Assembly: GCA_034429715.1 (NCBI GenBank)
Contig: DAOUFR010000115.1
Coordinates: 1-33,863, forward strand
DNA: 33,863 nucleotides
Source of the DNA: CAIMUM01 sp034429715
Lineage (GTDB): Bacteria > Chloroflexota > Dehalococcoidia > GIF9 > UBA5629
Direction: 5' to 3'
Position numbers and translations under genes: made by a program. Shown one piece after another: positions 22,996 through 31,391 of this stretch (the stretch's first letter is position 1; each line of letters begins with the position of its first letter). The notes under the pieces are model-generated. The model made no database searches. It was not told the DNA's origin and saw nothing but the letters and a program-made list of their open reading frames with translations.

Positions 22996-23070
22996 GCGGG
23001 AGTAACTCAGCGGAAGAGTTCCTGCCTTCCAAGCAGGGTGTCGCGGGTTCGAATCCCGTCTCCCGCTCCA
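22996..23070 (+). tRNA. tRNA-Gly (anticodon TCC), CCA encoded
   Basis: Plus-strand cloverleaf with acceptor GCGGGAG/CTCCCGC, anticodon loop CTTCCAA, T-arm GCGGGTTCGAATCCCGT, discriminator U and encoded CCA at 23068-23070. It is a second glycine isoacceptor besides the GCC gene at 238-312. Confidence 0.95.
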
Positions 23071-23194
23071 ATAACTTCAATATCTGTCTTGTGATGGCGC
23101 CGCATCGTGATACTTTAGGTGGCCCGTCATAAAAGCTGCGGGCGACCACGCGGAATAACAAAACAAAGCGTCTGTAGGATATTTTAGAGGTAAT

Positions 23195-23527
23195 ATGGAA
23201 AAAGACAGAGAGGAACTAATTGCTCGGACTATCAGGCTTGATACCCTGATAGCCTATCAGGATGGGTCTATCGTCAGTAGAACAATCATTGATAAGAAAA
23301 CCGGAACTCTTACACTCTTCGCTTTCTCGCGGGGACAAGCATTGAGTGAGCATACCGCTCCTTATGATGCCCTTGTATACATCATCGAAGGCCAGGCGGA
23401 AGTATCTATCTCCGGTAAGCCACACAATGTAAAAGCGAGTGAAATGATCATTATGCCGGCAAATGAACCGCACGCTCTCAAGGCTGTCACTGACTTCAAG
23501 ATGTTACTCGTGATGATAAAAGCCTGA
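23195..23527 (+). CDS. Small cupin-domain protein
   Basis: A 110-residue single-domain cupin. The two conserved cupin motifs are visible: a HTAPYDALVYIIEGQAEV segment (motif 1, with the EG turn) and MPANEPHALKA (motif 2, with a metal-ligand His). Such proteins may bind a metal or a small ligand; no substrate can be named. AGAGGT precedes the ATG. It follows tRNA-Gly by 124 bases and converges with the D-threonine-aldolase-like gene, leaving 23 bases between the stops. Confidence 0.88.
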   Translation: MEKDREELIARTIRLDTLIAYQDGSIVSRTIIDKKTGTLTLFAFSRGQALSEHTAPYDALVYIIEGQAEVSISGKPHNVKASEMIIMPANEPHALKAVTDFKMLLVMIKA

Positions 23528-23550
23528 AGCAACCGGTCAGCGACCATAAC

Positions 23551-24714
23551 CTACAAAGATTTACCGCGTGCGCTGACAGGCCAGACCACCTCAACCTTGC
23601 TATTGCGTACGCCCACATACCAGTCGTGGACATTGCAGGTCGGGTCGCAGTGGCCTGGGACCAGGCGCAGTTTATCACCGATCTTCAGAGCCCCGTCGGG
23701 ATCTATGATTATTCCGTGTTCATCCGCCGCCGCCAGGTACGTCAAGCCCTCACGCCCGAAGACAACCGGCAGACCGGAGTCCATCGACTGCACCTTCAGC
23801 CCCGCGTCGCATATGGCTACGTCCGGCTTTTTATGGCTGGTTATCATGGTCAGTATGAACAGGGCATGCTCCCACTCGCCCCGGTCAAGCTGTTTTCCTT
23901 CCCTGTCGAGGTCGAGCCCATAGTCGCGGTCCATGAAGGCATAGGAGCCGCACTGCAGTTCATTATAAATCCCGGAATTGCCCTCGAAATAATAGGTGCC
24001 GGTGCCGGCGCCGCCGACGATGTCGCACTTCATTCCTTCTTTTTTAAGCGCCTCCACCACATCACGCACTTTAACAATTGAGGCATCGATCAGCGCCCTG
24101 CGGTCATCATATTGGCGTTGGTGCTGCGCCACGCCGTTATATGCCTGGATGCCGGAAAATTTCAGCCCGGGCGCCGTTTCAATAGTCCTGGCTAACTCTA
24201 TAACCTCCGGGATGGTTGACACGCCTGCCAGGCTACCGCCGCAATCGATTTCCACCAGACACTCGAGCCGGGTGCCATGTTTCTGCGCCGCTGAAGAGAG
24301 ATCGGCCACGTTAGCCACATCATCCACGATGACGATGGTGCGCGCGCCGAATTTCGGGATGCGGGCCAGACGATCGATTTTGACGAGGTCACGAATCTCG
24401 TTCGTTACCAGGATGTCTTTAATTCCACCTCGGGCGAAGGCCTCGGCCTCAGCGACTTTCTGACAACAGACACCACAGGCATTGCCGAGCTTCACCTGCA
24501 ATTTGGCCACATCAATCGACCGGTGCATCTTGGCATGCACCCTGTGACGCATACCCATTTTCTTCGTCAGATTGCCCATTTTAACTATGTTACGTTCGAG
24601 CGCGTCGAGGTCGAGGATCAGGCAGGGTGTTTGGATTTCGTCTGCAGGCATACCTGGAAGAGCGGGCACATCGTAACCGACTTCGAGCCCTTCGAGCTTC
24701 TCAGATTTTTTCAT
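23551..24714 (-). CDS. DSD1/D-threonine aldolase-like PLP enzyme
   Basis: A 387-residue fold-type III PLP enzyme related to D-threonine aldolase and 3-hydroxy-D-aspartate aldolase. It opens with QTPCLILDLDALERNI; the PLP lysine is Lys62 in HAKMHRS. A metal-binding H-x-D is seen at His355 and Asp357 (PGHCDPTCNVHD), matching the divalent-metal site of D-threonine aldolases. GGAGAGG precedes the ATG. It follows the thiolase at 24775 by 60 bases on the same strand and may be co-transcribed. It probably cleaves or dehydrates a D-beta-hydroxy amino acid; the exact substrate is not determined. Confidence 0.88.
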   Translation of the reverse strand: MKKSEKLEGLEVGYDVPALPGMPADEIQTPCLILDLDALERNIVKMGNLTKKMGMRHRVHAKMHRSIDVAKLQVKLGNACGVCCQKVAEAEAFARGGIKDILVTNEIRDLVKIDRLARIPKFGARTIVIVDDVANVADLSSAAQKHGTRLECLVEIDCGGSLAGVSTIPEVIELARTIETAPGLKFSGIQAYNGVAQHQRQYDDRRALIDASIVKVRDVVEALKKEGMKCDIVGGAGTGTYYFEGNSGIYNELQCGSYAFMDRDYGLDLDREGKQLDRGEWEHALFILTMITSHKKPDVAICDAGLKVQSMDSGLPVVFGREGLTYLAAADEHGIIIDPDGALKIGDKLRLVPGHCDPTCNVHDWYVGVRNSKVEVVWPVSARGKSL

Positions 24715-24774
24715 TTATTTTGCCTCTCCATAATAGTTATTAACACCCCTGTTATTACCCATTTGAATAAAATG

Positions 24775-26070
24775 TTACTCAACTTTTCGAAATATGTGTG
24801 CGCTTGAAACCGCTGTTTCCAGGCCGATCAGCCCACCCCCGTTGATCTGCATGCCGATTTTCGCCCCTTTCACCTGCCGTTCACCCGCGCGCCCGCGCAA
24901 CTGGGTTATAAGCTCATAGGCCATGGCAAGCCCGGTACAGCCAACCGGGTGCCCCCTTGAGACCAGCCCGCCGCTGACATTGGTGGGCAGTTCCCCACCC
25001 AGGGCTGTTGCTCCCGAAGAGCAATAGTCCGCCGCTTGCTCCATGGAGCAAAAGCCGGCCTGCCCCACCTGAAATATCTCTGCAAAGGTAGTGGCATCAT
25101 GTACCTCAAGGACACCGATGCCCTTTGGCTTCAATCCCGATGCTCGAAACGCTTTTTCCGCGGCCCGGCCCGAAATGTCCTGGTCGAATTCCCCGCGCTC
25201 CCGTCCCGAGACAAGCACCGAGGCCAGCACCTCGATCGGGTCCTTCACGTTTTTATGGCTCTTCAAGTATTCTTCAGAACATACGATAGCCGCAGCGCAT
25301 CCCTCGCCCCTCGGGGCGCACATAGGACGGGTCAGCGGATAGGTAATCAGCTTGTCAGCCATCACCTCCTCCCAGGTGAAGTCCTTGCGGTATTGCGCCT
25401 TCGGGTTCATCGTGCTGTGATGGTGCGTCTTGGCGCAGACTTTGGCCATTTGCTCCTGAGTATATCCGTATTTCTTCATATGCTTCACGGCTTTTACAGC
25501 GTAGTTGTCCATGAAGGGGCTGCGGTCTTTTGATTCCACCTCCACCTGTTCAACCGGCAGCCCGAGCGCCTCCGCTTTCTCCTTCCTCCATCTCTCCAAA
25601 TACTCGTTTTTTCTGTCCTGTTCACAGCCGTTCCAGAAAGAGGAAAGACCCATATAGGGGAGCGCAGCGGCCAATTCGGGATGTTCGTTTATTCTCGTCA
25701 GATCGGGCATCATCTTCTCGATTCCAACCGCCAGAGCCAGATCGGATTCCCCCGCAAGAACATGGATAACGGCCTGGTTCAATGCCGTAGAGCCGGTGGC
25801 GCAGGCGTTCTCTACGTTGACGATCGGCATGCATTCAAAGCCCAGTCGCCGCAGGATCACCTGTCCACGAATGCTGTGCTGGCTGGTGAGCATCCCCTGG
25901 GCGCAGTTACCATACCAGATACCACCTATGGCAGCCTTGTCCCCATCGTAGTTAAGGGCCGCATCTTCCATAGCCTCAGAAATAGCAGCCCCGCACATCT
26001 CTTCATAGGAACCCGCCTGCTTAACTATTGGAGTCATCCCGACCCCTATTAAATAAATACGGTCTTTCAT
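24775..26070 (-). CDS. SCP2-like thiolase family protein (first copy)
   Basis: A 431-residue thiolase-fold enzyme of the SCP-x/lipid-transfer group. The nucleophile is Cys90 (NVENACATGS). His324 (EVHDATT) and His374 (SRGHPVGCTG) complete the usual active site. The C-terminal CxG cysteine of classical thiolases is replaced (MQINGGG), as in SCP2-type members. It has an insertion around 125-190 containing a WRKEKAEALG helix. It would cleave or form 3-oxoacyl-CoA thioesters. AGGAGG lies four bases before the ATG. It heads a short minus-strand operon with the D-threonine-aldolase-like gene and is paralogous to the gene at 30124. Confidence 0.9.
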   Translation of the reverse strand: MKDRIYLIGVGMTPIVKQAGSYEEMCGAAISEAMEDAALNYDGDKAAIGGIWYGNCAQGMLTSQHSIRGQVILRRLGFECMPIVNVENACATGSTALNQAVIHVLAGESDLALAVGIEKMMPDLTRINEHPELAAALPYMGLSSFWNGCEQDRKNEYLERWRKEKAEALGLPVEQVEVESKDRSPFMDNYAVKAVKHMKKYGYTQEQMAKVCAKTHHHSTMNPKAQYRKDFTWEEVMADKLITYPLTRPMCAPRGEGCAAAIVCSEEYLKSHKNVKDPIEVLASVLVSGRERGEFDQDISGRAAEKAFRASGLKPKGIGVLEVHDATTFAEIFQVGQAGFCSMEQAADYCSSGATALGGELPTNVSGGLVSRGHPVGCTGLAMAYELITQLRGRAGERQVKGAKIGMQINGGGLIGLETAVSSAHIFRKVE

Positions 26071-26142
26071 GCATCCTCCTTACTGGGCCACTTGTGGTGA
26101 TTAATTAACCCGGGTATTCTATTATAATGAATGGGGCAAAAT

Positions 26143-27234
26143 ATGTTTAAATCAATAGTTTTATTACTGGCGGCCGTGGCTTTGCCCTGCGCTGCGCTAT
26201 CCGGTTGCATCCCCTCTGAGAAAGCGATTCCGCAGCAGCTCGACTGGCCGGACGTCATCCCGAACGTACAGGACAGCGTCGTATTGATTTTATCCAACTC
26301 TGATACCGGATGGCAGCAGGGCTCAGGCGTGATTATCGATCCTTCGGGATGCATCCTGACCAATGCGCATGTCATAGAAAACGCACATGCGATACTGGTC
26401 TTTATAGGCTATCAGGGCTCGGTCAATACGAATTTTAATAACGTGTATCCGGCAAGCGTGATCGACGAATGGGCGGAAAGCGATCTGGCAACCATAAAAA
26501 TCGCTCCCAGATCGATCCCATTAAAGGCCGTAAGCTTCACCAAACCCGGCGTTCCCAGGAAAGGCACACGGGTAATGGCACTGGGTTATCCGGTCGCGGA
26601 CACCATCGGTATCATGGCTTCCAACGAAGACCAGTCCGTCAGCATTACCACCGGCATCGTATCCGCAATCCGTGACGTCAACGGGCATGCATTCATCCAG
26701 ACCGACGCATCTATCAATCCTGGCAACAGCGGCGGACCGCTTATCGACAATACAGGTGAAGTCATAGGTATCAATACCTTCTGGCTGGAAGAAACACAGG
26801 GGCTGAATTTCGCCGTCGCCGTCAATTCGAACAATTCCTTTATCAGGAATTCAATCAGCAAGGGAGGACAGATTATTACGCCATCGATAATTCCCCTCGC
26901 GATATCCAATTATAAGTACGATGTGGTCTACTCTACCGCCGCCGGCGCAGTGGGATGGGACGTACCATATACAGTGACGATCACCTGGGATACATCCGTG
27001 CCTGCCAAAAGTAAAATTACCTACGTATCTGCATCCCTCTCCAATACAGTTGAAGACGACGGTTATTCAACGAGCCATAAGACAATTCTGCAGACCGGGA
27101 CATGCCCGCAATATGATCCGGCACAGGCCACCGACTGCATCTGGTCAAAAAGAGATTACAGCGTGCAGATCTACTCCACGGATATTTATGACCGGACGCT
27201 GCAATCCCCTGTTTATCTGCTCAAAGCCCCGTGA
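26143..27234 (+). CDS. Trypsin-like serine protease lipoprotein without PDZ domain
   Basis: A 363-residue extracytoplasmic protease of the trypsin/DegP fold. The signal peptide ends in ALSGC (Cys22), a lipobox. The catalytic triad is visible: His76 (TNAHV), Asp114 (ESDLATI) and Ser196 (NPGNSGGPL). Unlike DegP it has no PDZ domain; residues about 240-363 form a separate beta-rich region (VPYTVTITWDTS) of unknown role. The ATG at 26143 is preferred, with weak GGGG upstream; an ATG at 26131 lies only two bases after a TATAAT. It converges with the Ig/DNRLRE-like lipoprotein, leaving 18 bases between stops. It may process or quality-control surface proteins. Confidence 0.88.
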   Translation: MFKSIVLLLAAVALPCAALSGCIPSEKAIPQQLDWPDVIPNVQDSVVLILSNSDTGWQQGSGVIIDPSGCILTNAHVIENAHAILVFIGYQGSVNTNFNNVYPASVIDEWAESDLATIKIAPRSIPLKAVSFTKPGVPRKGTRVMALGYPVADTIGIMASNEDQSVSITTGIVSAIRDVNGHAFIQTDASINPGNSGGPLIDNTGEVIGINTFWLEETQGLNFAVAVNSNNSFIRNSISKGGQIITPSIIPLAISNYKYDVVYSTAAGAVGWDVPYTVTITWDTSVPAKSKITYVSASLSNTVEDDGYSTSHKTILQTGTCPQYDPAQATDCIWSKRDYSVQIYSTDIYDRTLQSPVYLLKAP

Positions 27235-27252
27235 GCAGTATCAATCCAATTA

Positions 27253-28419
27253 TCATGGGACTCTGTATTTAACGATCAACTTTGCATCGTCAAAACACAG
27301 CATGTCGCTTACGCTGTCCCAGTTGGTGGTGGTGAAGAGCTGCATCCTGAACTGGCAACGCGATTGACCCGCCTGGACCAGGTTCTGTATCACCTGTTCT
27401 CCGTTAGAGGAATTTGCGGCATCGATCAGCCAGGGCGAGACGGGGTATTCGGTGATATTTCCCCCGCTGACCAATGTGCCCGGCCTGTTATACGCCAGTA
27501 TATCCAGGTCGGACAGCGCGCCGTACTGGAAAAAGTATATCTCCAGCGCGCCCATATTGCCGTACATCGCTATGTCATAGGTAGGATTCCCTACCTTTTT
27601 ATAGCCGCTCAGGTCCAGAACCGCGCCGGTCACAACCGCGTTGCGAGGGATACCCGAGATATCGAAACTGAGGAAGGCGCGGCTGGGCAGGTTGAGGTTT
27701 GTGTCGCCCACGCAGGCAGTTTCCTGAACAGTGTAAACAGCGTTGTTTTTCACCAGCGCACCTGATTCTGCCGGTATGGCGGATAACGTGACGGCGATCT
27801 CCTGCCCACTCTGATAAATGGCTCCCGATGCGCCGACATAGATGGTCAACGTATCCTTTATTGAACCGTAGGGATTGGAAGCGGTGAGGATGTAATTCGA
27901 AGTCACATACGGATTCACCGTCAGGTTGCCCTGAATGCCCACTATTCCACCCGGCTCCAGGCTCACCAGCGTAGCGTCCGTCGTACTCCAGTACAGGGTG
28001 ACGGCGCCACCCGGACTGACATAGTTCTTGTCTGAGGAGAAGTACTGTATGGAAGGTTGTTTTACCTGCTGTACGGCCGAGCCTGTGACAATCACCTGTG
28101 TCCTGGCCGAAGAGCTGCCTGTGGAATTCTGAGCTGTGAGCGTATATTGCACGGTCTGGGAGGGAGTAACCGTGATACTACCCTGAAGTGCGACGTTGCC
28201 TACACCGTTATCGATATAGACCTTGGATGCGCCCGTCACCGTCCAGCTTAAGGTGCTGTACTCGCCGGCCTTGATGACTGTGGGGGAAGCCTGGAATGTG
28301 TGCACTACGGGGAGAAAACTCATGCCGCTGATCTCACCGGGCAGATAGCTGCATCCGGATAGTGAAAGGATGACCAGGAGAAAAGCCACGGTTAATTCCA
28401 TTACACGTCTAGATTTCAT
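27253..28419 (-). CDS. Lipoprotein with two Ig-like domains and a DNRLRE-like C-terminal domain
   Basis: A 388-residue lipoprotein. The signal peptide ends in LSGC (Cys23). Two tandem Ig-like domains of about 75 residues follow, each with V-x-A/P-G-x-x-x-T-L-x-W and a Y-x-L-T-A-x-N-x-x-G-S motif. The C-terminal domain (about 220-388: RAFLSFDISGIPRNA, VLDLSGYKKVG, LCFDDAKLIVKY) resembles DNRLRE/jelly-roll modules of secreted proteins. The ATG at 28419 has GAGG six bases upstream; longer in-frame starts lack this. It is probably a cell-surface binding protein; the ligand is unknown. Confidence 0.85.
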   Translation of the reverse strand: MKSRRVMELTVAFLLVILSLSGCSYLPGEISGMSFLPVVHTFQASPTVIKAGEYSTLSWTVTGASKVYIDNGVGNVALQGSITVTPSQTVQYTLTAQNSTGSSSARTQVIVTGSAVQQVKQPSIQYFSSDKNYVSPGGAVTLYWSTTDATLVSLEPGGIVGIQGNLTVNPYVTSNYILTASNPYGSIKDTLTIYVGASGAIYQSGQEIAVTLSAIPAESGALVKNNAVYTVQETACVGDTNLNLPSRAFLSFDISGIPRNAVVTGAVLDLSGYKKVGNPTYDIAMYGNMGALEIYFFQYGALSDLDILAYNRPGTLVSGGNITEYPVSPWLIDAANSSNGEQVIQNLVQAGQSRCQFRMQLFTTTNWDSVSDMLCFDDAKLIVKYRVP

Positions 28420-28624
28420 TTCGCACCTCGCAATTTTATTCAAGCCCATCAATCCATGATTATTCTATATTAAGTAAAACGCATTGGTGTAATGGATGTT
28501 TATTCCGGATATCATTTCGTGGAATTATCGGACGAAAGGATGACTATTGATCGGACTTTTGTATGAGGAACGGAATAGAGAGCTGCCTTCAACTTACCAT
28601 GCAGTGAGGAAAACCCTTTGCAGC

Positions 28625-29236
28625 CTAATCCGGGCGCAGCCCTTTCATCAGGACATGAATGACCTTTTCAGCCTCTTCGATCAGATTGAAGCGTCCGTTG
28701 ACCAGGCACCAGTCGTAGATTACGCCGCGGACGCAGCGGAGCATAACACGCGTGATATCGTCCCTGCTCAAATCCGTCCGGATCTCCCCCCTGGCCTGCC
28801 CTTCCTCCACCAGCCTGCGCAGTATCTTAAACAGGGCCCTCTTTTCGGAGGCGATCGAAGCGGTTTTTTTTTGCGGGTTTATCTGGGCGCGGTAGCTGAC
28901 CTGGATGATGTCGATGCCCATGTCGTTGCTGTAATTCACTGCACGCCTGCCCAGCAGCAACAGCTTATCCATAACGCACTTCTGCCGGTCTAATTCCCTG
29001 TCCGCGTACTCGTCGTATATTTGATCGGCCATCAGAAACAGGTCTATTATGACCTGGTCCTTGGACTTGAAGTGATCGTAAAAAGCGCCCTTGGAAACAC
29101 CGGCTGCCTCACAGATATCATCCACAGTCACCTTATCATATCCCTTTTTATAGAATAGTTTCAGTGCCGTGTCGTATATCTTTTTATGAGTGGCGATCGC
29201 CTGTTTATCGCGATTGGTCAAACTTTTTTTTCGCAT
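28625..29236 (-). CDS. TetR/AcrR family transcriptional regulator
   Basis: A regulator of about 203 residues. An N-terminal HTH (about 12-58 with VTVDDICEAAGVSKGAFYDHFKSKD split across the two helices) is followed by an all-helical ligand domain. The basic start (MRKKSLTNRDK) supports the ATG at 29236; an ATG at 29257 would add seven residues. Neither has a strong ribosome site. It lies 89 bases downstream of the SDR gene, last in the acyl-CoA ligase - thiolase - SDR - TetR run. It may repress that operon, possibly through the palindrome at 33050-33062, sensing an acyl-CoA. This is inference from context. Confidence 0.9.
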   Translation of the reverse strand: MRKKSLTNRDKQAIATHKKIYDTALKLFYKKGYDKVTVDDICEAAGVSKGAFYDHFKSKDQVIIDLFLMADQIYDEYADRELDRQKCVMDKLLLLGRRAVNYSNDMGIDIIQVSYRAQINPQKKTASIASEKRALFKILRRLVEEGQARGEIRTDLSRDDITRVMLRCVRGVIYDWCLVNGRFNLIEEAEKVIHVLMKGLRPD

Positions 29237-29325
29237 GCAGAGCGGCCCCGAAAACATGTGCTACAGTGTGATTATTCTATCTGTATAATTGCCGCAGTTC
29301 AACCTGCCATATGACCCATCGGCAA

Positions 29326-30087
29326 TCAATAAACGAAAAGGCTGAATCCACCGTCCGCGATAATGTTGGCTCCGGTGATGAATCTGGCCTTTTCGGAAGC
29401 CAGAAAAGCCACGATACCGCCAACGTCCTGCGGCTCTCCGAATTTTCGCTGTGGTGTCCTTTTGATCAGCCTCTCTTTCATGTCGGGACGTATCAGGTCA
29501 CTCATGTCAGTCGCGATCATTCCCAGAGTTATGGCATTGGCGGTAATATTGTAGCGCGCGCCCTCCAGCGCCGCAGTCTTGGCCAGCGAGACCAACGCGC
29601 CTTTACTGGCAGAGTAGCTGCACTGGCCGTACCCGCCGAACTCCCCGGTCAGAGAGGAGATGTTAATAATGCGGCCCCATTTACGCTCGATCATTGATCC
29701 CATACATTCTCTAATCCAGTAGTAAGGCCCGGAAAGATCAATGCCGATCACATCCTCCCAGGGTGTGAGTTGTTGCTGGTGCAACAGCCCGATAGTGGCA
29801 ACAGCAGCATTGTTGACCAGGATATCGACAGGCCCGAGCTCTTCTCGTATTTTAGCCACAGCGGACCTGACGGCCGCAGCATCACTCTGGTCGACACCCA
29901 CTGCGATAGACCTTCGACCGAGTTCCTTTATCTCTTCAGCAACCGACCGGGCCAGTACGAGATTAATATCGACACAGGCGATATCCGTGCCCTCCTGCGC
30001 CAGGGCGAGTGCGATCGCTCTGCCGTTTCCGCGTTTATTGGCCGCACCCGTCACCAGAGCTGTCTTGCCTTTCAATTCAAGGTCCAT
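29326..30087 (-). CDS. Short-chain dehydrogenase/reductase (FabG-like)
   Basis: A 253-residue classical SDR. The cofactor loop is TGAANKRGNG (13-22), with Asp40 (CVDIN) after strand 2 suggesting NAD preference. NNAA is at 92-95; the catalytic Ser144/145, Tyr158 and Lys162 (YSASK) are present. It ends in the usual GGFSLF region. It would interconvert 3-hydroxyacyl and 3-oxoacyl groups or a similar alcohol/ketone. It is 36 bases after the thiolase gene, in the same operon as the acyl-CoA ligase, which supports an acyl-CoA oxidation role. Confidence 0.92.
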   Translation of the reverse strand: MDLELKGKTALVTGAANKRGNGRAIALALAQEGTDIACVDINLVLARSVAEEIKELGRRSIAVGVDQSDAAAVRSAVAKIREELGPVDILVNNAAVATIGLLHQQQLTPWEDVIGIDLSGPYYWIRECMGSMIERKWGRIINISSLTGEFGGYGQCSYSASKGALVSLAKTAALEGARYNITANAITLGMIATDMSDLIRPDMKERLIKRTPQRKFGEPQDVGGIVAFLASEKARFITGANIIADGGFSLFVY

Positions 30088-30123
30088 ATCAGTACTCCGC
30101 CGGTAAAGATGCCCGCAGTAAGA

Positions 30124-31368
30124 TCATGCGCCCATCTTCTCGAGTATGTGAATACACATTATAGCTTCTTCGATCCCGATGTTGCCACCGCCGTTTTCAG
30201 CCAGCCCGATGCGTGCTTTCTCCACCTGTCTCGGTCCCGCGTCGCCACGGAGTTGGGCCACCAGTTCGTATATCTGCGCCAGGCCGGATGCCCCGATAGG
30301 ATGACCGCGGCACTCCAGTCCGCCACTGGTATTAATAGGCTTGCTCCCTCCGATCACGGTTGCGCCCGATTCGGCGAACGGACCACCATCCCCCTCCGGG
30401 CAGAAGCCCATCACCTCGGTCTGATGCAACTCGGCCCAGGCTGTGGCGTCGTGAAGCTCCGCCAGGTCGATATCGCGGGAGCCCAGTCCAGCCGCCCTGT
30501 AAGCCTCCTTTGAAAGGCGCTGGCCGATATCCTCACCGTCCAGATCACGGTCGCTGCCCTGGCCCAGCACCGAAGCGCGGATTTTCACCGGACGCGCATC
30601 CTTCATTTTCCGCAGCTGTTTCTGCGAGCAAACAATGGCGGCCGCCGCACCGTCGCCCACCGGCGCGCACATAGCGCGGGTAAGCGGATAGGTGACCACC
30701 TTATCCGCCAACACCTGCTCCACCGACATCTCGCTCTGATATTGAGCCAGAGGATTGAGCGACCCGTGCCGGTGGTTCTTGGAGCAGATCACTGCAAGCT
30801 GCCGCTGTGTGGAATGGTACTTGTTCATATGCCATCTGGCGCCCATAGCATAGGCGTCCATAAAGACGCTCCTGCCCTCTCCGGGCGGGCCTGCCTCCTC
30901 GGGAATATCCATTTTGAAGGTCTTGCCGATCTGCTGTATCTCCTCCATGTGCTTTTCAAAGTTCTCCACATCCATGGCGGAGGCATACGCGCTCAGTGAA
31001 AGCAGCTTGTTGGGACTGGTGATCTTTTCCGATCCAATAACAAGGGCCAGGTCATGAGCGCCCGACTGGATATCCATGCAAGCGAGGTAAAGCGCCGTGG
31101 ATGCGCCGGCGCAGGCGTTCTCAACGTTGACCACGGGTATCCTGTCAACGCCCATGCCGCGCATGATGACCTGTCCCCGTATCGAATGCTGGTTGGCAAA
31201 CATGCCCCAGAAAGTGTTGGAAAAATAGACGGCCTGTATGTCTCCTGCAGCCAGCCCGGCATCTTCGAGCACCAGCTTAATCGCCTCCTCCGCCATGTCC
31301 CTGACAGTGCGGTCAGGGTATTTAGCGAAGCGGATCATGCCGACGCCGGCAATATACGTATTGGCCAT
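30124..31368 (-). CDS. SCP2-like thiolase family protein (second copy)
   Basis: A 414-residue thiolase of the SCP-x group, paralogous to the one at 24775 (both carry QHSIRGQVI and NVENACA). The nucleophile is Cys86; His306 (ELHDATA) and His356 (CRGHPIGASG) are conserved. The classical second cysteine is replaced by Asn (ENGGGN). It probably cleaves 3-oxoacyl-CoA, following the SDR step, after activation by the ligase encoded 23 bases upstream. No DUF35/OB-fold partner, often needed by such thiolases, is adjacent. GGGGGA precedes the ATG. Confidence 0.92.
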   Translation of the reverse strand: MANTYIAGVGMIRFAKYPDRTVRDMAEEAIKLVLEDAGLAAGDIQAVYFSNTFWGMFANQHSIRGQVIMRGMGVDRIPVVNVENACAGASTALYLACMDIQSGAHDLALVIGSEKITSPNKLLSLSAYASAMDVENFEKHMEEIQQIGKTFKMDIPEEAGPPGEGRSVFMDAYAMGARWHMNKYHSTQRQLAVICSKNHRHGSLNPLAQYQSEMSVEQVLADKVVTYPLTRAMCAPVGDGAAAAIVCSQKQLRKMKDARPVKIRASVLGQGSDRDLDGEDIGQRLSKEAYRAAGLGSRDIDLAELHDATAWAELHQTEVMGFCPEGDGGPFAESGATVIGGSKPINTSGGLECRGHPIGASGLAQIYELVAQLRGDAGPRQVEKARIGLAENGGGNIGIEEAIMCIHILEKMGA

Positions 31369-31391
31369 GAGTTCCGTCCCCCGACTAAGCG

